Assembly: GCF_910596095.1 (NCBI RefSeq)
Contig: NC_056545.1
Location: 7,501-71,500 of the forward strand
Length of the DNA: 64,000 nt
Direction of reading: 5' to 3'
From: Thunnus maccoyii
Taxonomy: Eukaryota; Chordata; Actinopteri; Scombriformes; Scombridae
Each line of letters opens with the position of its first letter. Within the stretch, counting starts at the first letter, position 1. Below, in pieces: positions 34,401 through 46,500 of this stretch. The notes beneath the pieces are model-generated. The model saw only the letters and a list, made by a program, of their open reading frames with translations. It searched no databases and had not been told where the DNA came from. The position numbers and the translations under genes are program-made.

Positions 34401-36951
34401 CACCATGGGGCCCCCGGTGCTAAGCTCCTCACCATGGGGCCCCCGGTACTAAGCTCCTCACCATGGGGCCCCCAGTACTAAGCTCCTCACCATGGGGCCC
34501 CCAGTACTAAGCTCCTCACCATGGGGCCCCCGGTACTAAGCTCCTCACCATGGGGCCCCCGGTACTAAGCTCCTCAACATGGGGCCCCCAGTGCTAAGCT
34601 CCTCACCATGGGGCCCCCAGTGCTAAGCTCCTCACCATGGGGCCCCCAGTACTAAGCTCCTCAACATGGGGCCCCCGGTACTAAGCTCCTCACCATGGGG
34701 CCCCCAGTACTAAGCTCCTCAACATGGGGCCCCCGGTACTAAGCTCCTCACCATGGGGCCCCCGGTACTAAGCTCCTCACCATGGGGCCCCCAGTACTAA
34801 GCTCCTGACCATGGGGCCCCCGGTACTAAGCTCCTCACCATGGGGCCCCCGGTGCTAAGCTCCTCACCATGGGGCCCCCAGTACTAAGCTCCTCAACATG
34901 GGGCCCCCAGTACTAAGCTCCTCATCATGGGGCCCCCAGTACTAAGCTCCTCAACATGGGGCCCCCAGTACCAAGCTCCTCACCACACTTGACTACATTT
35001 TATAACTGAAACATTAAAACAACACGACTACAGTTTAATATTTTAAGACAAAATCACAGATTAAAATAAAATGAAACAAGACAGTTTTAATATTGTTTAT
35101 ATTGTGGTTTATTAACGAGTGTTAACGAGTGTCGTCTCTCTGTCCAATCAGAGTCATGATTACCTGGGAGATCAGCAGAGCCAGAAGGTGGTCAGGATTA
35201 ATGGACCAATGGGAGAAGACAAAAAGACTGAACAGCCAAAAGCACCGCCGAAGGCGGGGTCAGACATGATTTACACCATAGAGGACGTCCCACCATGGTA
35301 CCTGTGTATCCTACTGGGACTACAGGTAAGACTGGACTCAGACTGGGTTCATACTGATTCAGTTTAGACTGGAATGACTGGGTTTAGACTGAGTTTAGAA
35401 CTAACTAACCCTCGATCCCCGCTCCTTAAATTGCTCCCAACGGTCAGAACAGCACCCTGCATGGTAGCTCACTGCCATGTGTGTGTGTGTGAATGAGAAG
35501 CAAATTGTAAAGCACTTTGGATAAATGCACTATATAAATACATTTATATTATATATTATATTATACATTTATATGACTTTAGTGTAAATTGTTTAGACTC
35601 TACATGGATTGTTTAAACTCAGCAGCTGCAGGTTTGATGGACAGTTAAGATGAAATTGGAAAACATTACTAGAACAGCTGCAATGTTTTCTTGAGTTTGA
35701 ACATCAGAAGCTACAACCAGTATCAGACCAGTAAGTCACGTGTTGTCCAATCACGTGATGGAAGGGTTGAGGTCCATGTCACCGGTCACCTGTTTTGGGT
35801 TTTTTTTAGGGCATTTCATGCCTTTATTATGGTGACAGTGGAGAGAGTTGAAAGGAAACAAAGGTCCGCTGCAGGAGTCATGCATCTTAACCAGTAGGCT
35901 ACTGGTGCGCGCCACCTGTCACCTGTTTTAACCTCTCACCTGTCCTCAGCACTACCTGACATGCTTCAGCGGCACTGTAGCGGTACCGTTCCTCCTGGCT
36001 GAAGCCATGTGTGTGGGTCAAGACCAGAACACCGTCAGTCAGCTGATCGGAACCATTTTCACCACCGTGGGAGTCACCACCCTGATCCAGACCACCGTGG
36101 GAGTCAGGTGAGACAGTACGGAATCAAACAAGGGTCAATAAAATTTTAGATTGTGAAATGTTTGTGAATGTGTAAAAATGTTTGCAGTGTAGAAATGTTT
36201 TGTGCATTATGCACACAGATATTTGCATGTTTAAAAGGTTTTTGTAGCTGTAGAAATATTTTTTCATGTGTAATTAAAATGTGTGCAGGAATATTTTCAT
36301 AACAAGACGTTGGATGTGACGCCCTGCGATGAGAACATATATGTGAGCCTCCATAGCAGCAGCGTTGGGATTGTCAGTGGTCATTGGTTGTAGCATTTCC
36401 TCTCCACAGCTGTTGGTATTTCCCTGCATTAATAGTAATAATAATAATATCTTTATTCATATAGCACCTTTAAAAACAGAGTTTACAAAGACAAAGCAAA
36501 AGCAGCACAATGCAAAGCAAAGACACGACACAGAAAACAATAACAGGTCTGACAAAGAAAGATAAACAATAAGGAGATGATAAAAAGATTAAAGATGATC
36601 GAAAGACAACATTACATAAAAGCAAGTCGTTATGACCAACACACTGAGCAGGATCCTCAGGACCCTAACCCAGGATCATCAACACTCTGCTCACACTTCC
36701 ACCAGAAGCATGAAGGGATGAATTCACCATCAGCTGTACCTGTGCCAAGAAACAGAATAAGATTAAAATGCGAACCAATCACAGCACAGAAAATAGAATC
36801 AACTTCCTGCTGATTTACTGGTTTACTGGTTTACTGGTTTACTGTTACCATAAATCTTAACTAAGCTAACTTTATCTTAGTAAGCAAGTCAGTATGAACC
36901 TGATACTATCTGAAATTTACAATGAAGCTTCTGTAATCACATCATTCACAC

Positions 36952-37001
<50 letters not shown>

Positions 37002-37447
37002 GTTGCCTCTGTTTCAGGCCTCTGCGTTTGCATTCCTGATTCCTGCACAAGCAATTCTCGGTCTGGACCGCTGGAGATGTCCCAGTGAGGGTGAGACTGT
37101 CTGTCTGTCTACCTGTCTGTCTGTCTGTCTGTCTGCCTGTCTGTCTGTCTGTCTGTCTGTCTGCCTGTCTGTCTGTCTGTCTGCCTGTCTGTCTGCCTGT
37201 CTGTCTGTCTGTCTGTCTGCCTGTCTGCCTGTCTGTCTGTCTGCCTGTCTGTCTGTCTGCCTGCCTGCCTGTCTGTCTGTCTGCCTGTCTGTCTGCCTGT
37301 CTGTCTGCCTGTCTGTCTGACACTAAAGATGTGATTGACTGTTTGTTTTCTCTGCAGAGGAGATTTATGGGAACTGGAGTCTTCCACTCAACACCTCACA
37401 CATCTGGCACCCCCGCATCAGAGAGGTACTTCATAATAATAATAATA

Positions 37448-37483
<36 letters not shown>

Positions 37484-40400
37484 GTAGTATGGTTTTATAT
37501 TGGTCTTTCCAGGTGACTTGTGGAGCAGCAGACAGGTACCAGTCTGACCAGTGGGGGGGTTAACCCAGAAGGATGTTGGTATCCTGTATATAGAAGTATA
37601 TTTGTTTGTTTGTTTGTTTTTTCAGATCCAGGGGGCCATCATCGTGTCCAGTGTGGTGGAGCTCGTGGTCGGTCTGTGCGGGTTGCCGGGTTTGCTGCTG
37701 GAATACATCGGCCCGCTCACCATCACTCCGACCGTGTCACTGATCGGCCTGTCAGTGTTCAGCACAGCTGCAGACAGAGCCGGGACTCACTGGGGCCTCT
37801 CAGCACTGTGAGACACCTGTCTGTCTGTCTACCTGTCTGTCTGTCTACCTGTGTGTCTGTCTACCTGTCTGTCTGTCTACCTGTGTGTCTGTCTACCTGT
37901 CTACCTGTCTGTCTCTTCCCAAATACACGCACTGACAGCTGTCTCTCCCTCCGTATCTCTGCAGGTGTATGTTGCTCATTGTGCTTTTCGCTCAGTACCT
38001 GAGGGCGACATCAGTTCCTGTTCCTGTTTACAGGAAGAAGAAAGGACTGACCTCCACCCGAGTCCAGATCTTCAAGATGTTTCCCGTAAAAAACACGCAC
38101 ACACATACAGTACATACAAAAAACCAAACCAGTTGAAGTGTCACATGAAGTGTGAGGTGTAGTGTGAGGTTTATATTGATTAATTGATTGATTATTATAT
38201 TATATTATAATATTATATACATTCATTATATAGTTACAAAGTTATTCCCTCCGTTCTCAAAAGTTTTAGAAAATAAAGTTATTTTGAGGTTTCTAATATC
38301 TTTCCTCTGATTTTTGTCTCAGATCATCCTCGCCATCATGTTGGTCTGGCTGGTTTGCTACATCCTCACCCTGACCGACATGTTGCCAAGCAACCCTGAA
38401 CGCTACGGACACAAGGCCCGGACCGACGCCCGTGGTAACATCATGGCTTCATCACCCTGGTTCAGGATACCCTATCCCTGTAAGACACCTGAAGTCATCC
38501 AATCACAGGCTTCACAACTGTCACTGAAACCATCCAATCACAGGCTTCACAACTGTCACTGAAACCATCCAATCACAGGCTTCACAACTGTCACTGAAAC
38601 CATCCAATCACAGGCTTCACAGCTGTCACTGAAACCATCCAATCACAGGCTGTGCTCACAGTTTGTCAGAACATCTGGTTAAAAAAATGATACATGAGGA
38701 AGCTGTATGTATGTTGTGGAAGGTCACAGACACCAGACAAGTTAAAACTGTGAGGTCACAGATGATGATGATGATGATAGAATGAAGATCAACCAGAAAA
38801 AAGTTTTATGATAAAACTGACTTCCTGTTTCCTCTGCCTCTGGTATCTTATAGGCCAGTGGGGGTTGCCGGTGGTAACGGTTGCTGGGGTGTTGGGGATG
38901 CTGAGTGCCACTCTGGCAGGCATCGTGGAGTCAATTGGTGATTATTACGCCTGTGCCCGTCTGTCTGGAGCCACACCCCCTCCGGTCCACGCGATCAACA
39001 GGTGAGACAGGAAGTAAACAGGATGAGATGTTATCTTACCTGACAGACTCCGCCCCCACTGGTAATGTGATCTTACCTGACAGACTCCGCCCCTACAGGT
39101 AATGTGATCTTACCTGACAGACTCCGCCCCTACAGGTAATGTGATCTTACCTGTCAGACTCCGCCCCTACAGGTAATGTGATCTTACCTGTCAGACTCCG
39201 CCCCCACATGTGTTAATATCTTACCTGACAGACTCCGCCCCTACATGTGTTAATATCTTACCTGACAGACTCCGCCCCTACAGGTAATGTGATCTTACCT
39301 GACAGACTCCGCCCCTACAGGTAATGTGATCTTACCTGACAGACTCCGCCCCTACAGGTAATGTGATCTTACCTGTCAGACTCCGCCCCCACATGTGTTA
39401 ATATCTTACCTGACAGACTCCGCCCCTACATGTGTTAATATCTTACCTGACAGACTCCGCCCCTACAGGTAATGTGATCTTACCTGACAGACTCCGCCCC
39501 TACAGGTAATGTGATCTTACCTGACAGACTCCGCCCCTACAGGTAATGTGATCTTACCTGACAGACTCCGCCCCCACATGTGTTAATATCTTACCTGACA
39601 GACTCCGCCCCTACATGTAATGTGATCTTACCTGTCAGACTCCGCCCCTACATGTGTTAATATCTTACCTGACAGACTCCGCCCCTACAGGTAATGTGAT
39701 CTTACCTGTCAGACTCCGCCCCTACAGGTGTTAATATCTTACCTGACAGACTCCGCCCCTACAGGTAATGTGATCTTACCTGTCAGACTCCGCCCCTACA
39801 GGTGATGTGATCTTACCTGACAGACTCCGCCCCTACAGGTGTTAATATCTTACCTGACAGACTCCGCCCCTACAGGTAATGTGATCTTACCTGTCAGACT
39901 CCGCCCCTACAGGTAATGTGATCTTACCTGTCAGACTCCGCCCCTACAGGTAATGTGATCTTACCTGACAGACTCCGCCCCTACAGGTGTTAATATCTTA
40001 CCTGACAGACTCCGCCCCTACAGGTGTTAGATAGTGTTTTGTCTTTTTCAGGGGAATCTTCACTGAGGGCTTCTGCTGCATCATCGCTGGCCTTTTAGGG
40101 ACAGGAAACGGCTCCACCTCCTCCAGCCCAAATATCGGTGTTCTGGGCATCACAAAGGTAATCTAAGGCCACGCCCACCTGTCTGATGTTCTTCTCTTTG
40201 GTAGACACTTCTAAAACTGGTTCTAGAGGTGATTTATTAACTTTATTAATTAACTAAGAGGCTGGATATTTCTGATGTTCCTGAATATGGTGAATCAGGA
40301 TAAAGAAATAAAATTTAAACCTGAGTGAAGGCATCAGTCATGTGACCTTGGACTGTCACCTGGCTGTGGATGTTTGAATTGTTGACCCTGTGTGTAGGTG

Positions 40401-43400
40401 GGCAGCAGGCGGGTGGTGCAGTACGGAGCAGGCATCATGTTCCTGTTGGGATCAGTAGGAAAGTTCACGGCTTTGTTCGCCTCGCTGCCAGATCCGATCC
40501 TCGGAGCGCTGTTCTGCACGCTGTTTGGTGAGTTACAGTTAACGTGTTTCTCAGGTGTGATCAGGTGTGTGTGTGTGATGTAATAATAATCCAGGTGTGT
40601 TATGTTTCTCAGGTGTGATCAGGTGTGTGTGTGTGTGATGTAATAATAATCCAGGTGTGTCGTGTTTCTCAGGTGTGATCAGGTGTGTGTGTGTGATGTA
40701 ATAATAATCCAGGTGTGTTATGTTTCTCAGGTGTGATCAGGTGTGTGTGTGTGTGATGTAATAATAATCCAGGTGTGTCGTGTTTCTCAGGTGTGATCAG
40801 GTGTGTGTGTGTGATGTAATAATAATCCAGGTGTGTCGTGTTTCTCAGGTGTGATCAGGTGTGTGTGTGTGTGATGTAATAATAATCCAGGTGTGTCGTG
40901 TTTCTCAGGTGTGATCAGGTGTGTGTATGTGTGATGTAATAATAATCCAGGTGTGTCGTGTTTCTCAGGTGTGATCAGGTGTGTGTGTGTGATGTAATAA
41001 TAATCCAGGTGTGTCGTGTTTCTCAGGTGTGATCAGGTGTGTGTGTGTGTGATGTAATAATAATCCAGGTGTGTTATGTTTCTCAGGTGTGATCAGGTGT
41101 GTGTGTGTGTGATGTAATAATAATCCAGGTGTGTTATGTTTCTCAGGTGTGATCAGGTGTGTGTGTGTGTGATGTAATAATAATCCAGGTGTGTCGTGTT
41201 TCTCAGGTGTGATCAGGTGTGTGTGTGTGTGATGTAATAATAATCCAGGTGTGTTATGTTTCTCAGGTGTGATCAGGTGTGTGTGTGTGTGATGTAATAA
41301 TAATCCAGGTGTGTCGTGTTTCTCAGGTGTGATCAGGTGTGTGTGTGTGATGTAATAATAATCCAGGTGTGTCGTGTTTCTCAGGTGTGATCAGGTGTGT
41401 GTGTGTGATGTAATAATAATCCAGGTGTGTCGTGTTTCTCAGGTGTGATCAGGTGTGTGTGTGTGATGTAATAATAATCCAGGTGTGTTATGTTTCTCAG
41501 GTATGATCACAGCCGTCGGTCTGTCCAACCTGCAGCTGGTGGATTTGAATTCGTCCAGAAACCTTTTTGTTCTCGGGTTCTCGATGTTCTTTGGTCTGAC
41601 TCTGCCCTCGTACCTGGACACACACCCGAAGTCCATCAGCACAGGTGTGTGTGGTCGTAGATCAGTATAGATCTGATAGATGTAGATCAGCTCTATATAG
41701 ATCTGATAGATGTAGATCAGCTCTATATAGATCTGATAGATGTAGATCAGCTCTGTATAGATCTGTTAAATGTAGATCAGCTCTGTATAGATCTGTAGAT
41801 GTAGATCAGCTCTATATAGATCTGATAGATGTAGATCAGCTCTGTATAGATCTGTTAAATGTAGATCTGCTCTGTATAGATCTGATAGATGTAGATCTGC
41901 TCTGTATAGATCTGTAGATGTAGATCAGCTCTGTATAGATCTGTTAAATGTAGATCAGCTCTGTATAGATCTGTTAAATGTAGATCAGCTCTGTATAGAT
42001 CTGTAGATGTAGATCAGCTCTGTATAGATCTGTTAAATGTAGATCAGCTCTGTATAGATCTGATAGATGTAGATCAGCTCTGTATAGATCTGAAATGTAG
42101 ATCAGCTCTGTATAGATCTGTTAAATGTAGATCAGCTCTATATAGATCTGATAGATGTAGATCAGCTCTATATAGATCTGTAGATGTAGATCAGCTCTGT
42201 ATAGATCTGTTAAATGTAGATCAGCTCTGTATAGATCTGTTAAATGTAGATCAGCTCTGTATAGATCTGTTAAATGTAGATCAGCTCTGTATAGATCTGT
42301 TAAATGTAGATCAGCTCTATATAGATCTGATAGATGTAGATCAGCTCTGTATAGATCTGTTAAATGTAGATCTGCTCTGTATAGATCTGATAGATGTAGA
42401 TCAGCTCTGTATAGATCTGTTAAATGTAGATCTGCTCTGTATAGATCTGTTAAATGTAGATCAGCTCTGTTTAGATCTGTTAAATGTAGATCAGCTCTGT
42501 ATAGATCTGATAGATGTAGATCAGCTCTGTATAGATCTGTTAAATGTAGATCAGCTCTGTATAGATCTGTTAAATGTAGATCAGCTCTGTATAGATCTGA
42601 TAGATGTAGATCAGCTCTGTATAGATCTGTTAAATGTAGATCTGCTCTGTATAGATCTGATAGATGTAGATCAGCTCTGTATAGATCTGTTAAATGTAGA
42701 TCAGCTCTGTATAGATCTGATAGATGTAGATCAGCTCTGTATAGATCTGTTAAATGTAGATCAGCTCTGTATAGATCTGATAGATGTAGATCTGCTCTGT
42801 ATAGATCTGATAGATGTAGATCTGCTCTATATAGATCTGATAGATGTAGATCAGCTCTATATAGATCTGATAGATGTAGATCTGCTCTATATAGATCTGA
42901 TAGATGTAGATCAGCTCTATATAGATCTGATAGATGTAGATCTGCTCTGTATAGATCTGTTAAATGTAGATCAGCTCTATATAGATCTGATAGATGTAGA
43001 TCAGCTCTATATAGATCTGATAGATGTAGATCTGCTCTATATAGATCTGATAGATGTAGATCTGCTCTATATAGATCTGATAGATGTAGATCAGCTCTAT
43101 ATAGATCTGATAGATGTAGATCTGCTCTGTATAGATCTGTTAAATGTAGATCAGCTCTATATAGATCTGATAGATGTAGATCTGCTCTGTATAGATCTGT
43201 TAAATGTAGATCAGCTCTGTATAGATCTGTTAAATGTAGATCCGACAGATCGGTTCTTTTTTTGCAGGTGTTGCAGAACTGGATCAGATCCTGACGGTTC
43301 TTCTGTCCACTGAGATGTTCGTTGGAGGTTTTATAGCTTTCTGCCTTGACAACACAATACCAGGTAACGCACACAGACTTGCTGGCAACAGTTTCACTCA

Positions 43401-43524
43401 CTGCACTCAGCTGTGTTATATCCATCTGAGCACTTAACTCAGAGAGAAAATTATTTCCACAATATTGAATCTTCTTTTAAGAGATAGACTGAATGTTGAC
43501 TATGTGGGAATCAGAGTCAGACAA

Positions 43525-43567
<43 letters not shown>

Positions 43568-46500
43568 CACAGTGTTTATGGAGCTCTGCCTCTGTCACTA
43601 TGAGACATATTCCTCTCACTCAACACTGCCGCCCACAACAACAGCTGACTCTGTGTGTGTGTGTTTTCCTGTTCTAATGATTCATAGTAGTTTCAGTTAC
43701 AACTGTGATACAAGGCAAAGTTTATTTATACAGCAACAAGGCAATTCAAGGTGTTTTGCGTAAAACATTTAAGGCATCGAGACAAAGTGAAAAAGAAACA
43801 ATAAAAGTTCATTTAAATACAATTAAAACAGTCATTAAAGAGCTGAGAGTAGAAAACAAAAATAAGCTAAAAATGAATGAGAGGTAAGAAAAACAAGAAT
43901 AAAGTTTCAGTTCGGTGTAAGAAATGAATAATTATTTGATTTAATCAAAGGCAAACAGAAGTCTTCAGTCTTCCAGATATGTGGAGCATAAAAACTGAGC
44001 GCTGCTTCTCCAGGTTTAGTTTGGACTCTGGGGACAGAAAGTAGACCTGATCCAGACCACCTAGGAGGTCTGGATGAGTCATAACGTTGCAGCAGATCAG
44101 AAATGTATTTTGGCCTGAAACCATTCAGTGCTTTATAAACCAACAGCAGTATTCTAAAATCAAGCCAGTGTAAAGATCCGAGAAGTAAAGTTATATGATC
44201 CACTGTCTTGGTCTTAGTGAGGACTCGAGCAGCAGCGTCTGGATCAGCTGCAGCTGTCTGATCCATGTTTTTAGGGAGACCTGTGAAGACAGCGCTACAG
44301 TAGTCGAGTCTACTGAAGATAAATGCAGGAAGTTTTTCCAAATCCTGCTGAGACATAAGTCTTTTAATCCTTGATATATTCTTCAGGTGATAGTCGGCTG
44401 ACTTTGTAATTGTCTTAATGTAGCTGTTGAAATTCAGCTCTGAGTCCATGACGACACCAAGATTTGGCTTGGTGTGTAGTTTTTAACATTATCAATTGAA
44501 GCTGAGAGCTGACTGACTCAGCTCCAACAACAATTACTTCAGTTTTATCTTCGTTTCATTGAAGAATATTCTGGCACATCCAATCGTTGATTTGTTCAAT
44601 GCTCTTACTCAGTGCTTGTATTGGACCACAGTCCCCTGGTGATGTAATTGTGTGTCGTCTGCATAATTATGGTAACATATTTTGTTGTTTTCCATAATCT
44701 GAGCCAGTGGGAGCATGTAAATGTTGAACAGAAGACGCCCTAGAATAGAGCCTTAGGGGAACTCAGAGTGACATGTGCTGTTCTGGGCTGGCTGAAGACC
44801 AGACGCACCTCTGCGTTCTGGATCATCTGCAGAGGTTTGAATGTACATGCAGGGAGGCCTGCCAGTAAGGAGTTGCAGTAGTCAATGCGTGATATTAGGA
44901 GAGCCTGAACCAGGAGTTGTGCTGCACGCTCAGACAGGAAGGATCTGATCTTCCTGATGTTGTACAGGACGAATCGCCACGACGGAGCCACTGAGGCCAC
45001 GTGAACCTTAAAGGTTAGTTGGTCATCGATCATGACACCCAAGCGTCAGGCAGACTTTGTGGGCATGAGTTGGGTTGATTCGAGCTGGATGCTGATGTTT
45101 TGTTGTATGGAAGGACTGGCTGGATGACAAGGAGCTTAGTCTTAGAGAGGTTAAGCTGAAGGTGGCGTTCTTTCATCCATGCTGATATATCAGCAAGACA
45201 CAATGAGATCCATGCTGAGACTATGTGGTCTTCCAGCGGGAATGACAGGAAGAGTTGGGTATCATCAGCATATCAATGATATGAGAAACCATGGGAGCGG
45301 ATGATTGCGCCAAGTGAGGTGGTGTATAATGAGAAGAGAAGGGGACCGAGCACCGACCCTTGAGGAACCCCTGTGGATAAGCTGTGTGGTTTGGACACTT
45401 CTCCCCTCCAAGATACTTTAAAATATCTCCCTGAGAGGTAGGACATGAACCAGCGGAGGGCGGATCCTGAGATGCCAAAGCCAGTGAGGGATGGAGAGGA
45501 GGATTTGGTGGTTAACTGTGTCAAAGGCAGCTGACAGATCCGGTAGCAGTAGAGCTGAGGACTGACCAGCAGCTCTAACTGAGCGTAGTGATTCCATAAC
45601 CAACAGGAGTTCAGTCTTGGTAGAGTGACCCCAGTCAGTGAAGAAGAAGGCAAATTCATTGCAGGCCTTGATGGATTGAAGTTCAGAGGCTACTGACACA
45701 GAAGGGTTTGTTAGCCTGTCGACAGCAGCAAACATGGCATGTGCATTATTATTGTTTTTGGTAATGATGTCGGAGAAAAAGGACCACGTTGTGTTTGTCG
45801 GTTCCAAATTAAAAATGCAAAGAATGCTTTTATCGATGTCATAATGAACCTGGAGATTTATTTTTCGCCACCTGCGTGCAGCTTTTTGACACTTGCTTTT
45901 TTCTGTTCTGACCAGCGCGGCATTTCTCCATCTTTTCTTACAGAGACCACCTTCACCTTAGTGGGTGCAACGGCATCAATGACATTTGTAATTTTAGAAT
46001 TTAAATGATCTACAAGCTCATTGACACCTGCCCAAGAGAGGGCGGTGTGGAGGAGAAAGCCTGAATAAATGTTTCACTGGTGTTTTCATTGATAAACTGT
46101 TTTGTGATTACTTCTGTTTGAACATTTGTGTGCATGGAGATAAATGCATGGGAATGATCAGAGAGAGCAACATCAGCCACCACAACCTTATTAATGTTCA
46201 GACCCTTGGAAGAATCAATCATTTATAGCAAATGTTTCTACAGTTATATGTGGTGGAAAATGCTCTGCCGAGTTGAATCAACAACATGAAACACCACATG
46301 AGGAGGAGGTGGAAGTGGTGGAGGAGCTGCAGCAGGAAACAGTGTTAGCAGAGTCAACATTAGCTAAACATATCACATTACATGCTGAAGGGGCTGCATG
46401 GTAAACTGGAGCCAGATACATATCACTTACAGACGTGAATGTGAACCATCAACACAAAAAGATCAGAACTAATCATTAAGGCCTGTAATGTCAACATAGC

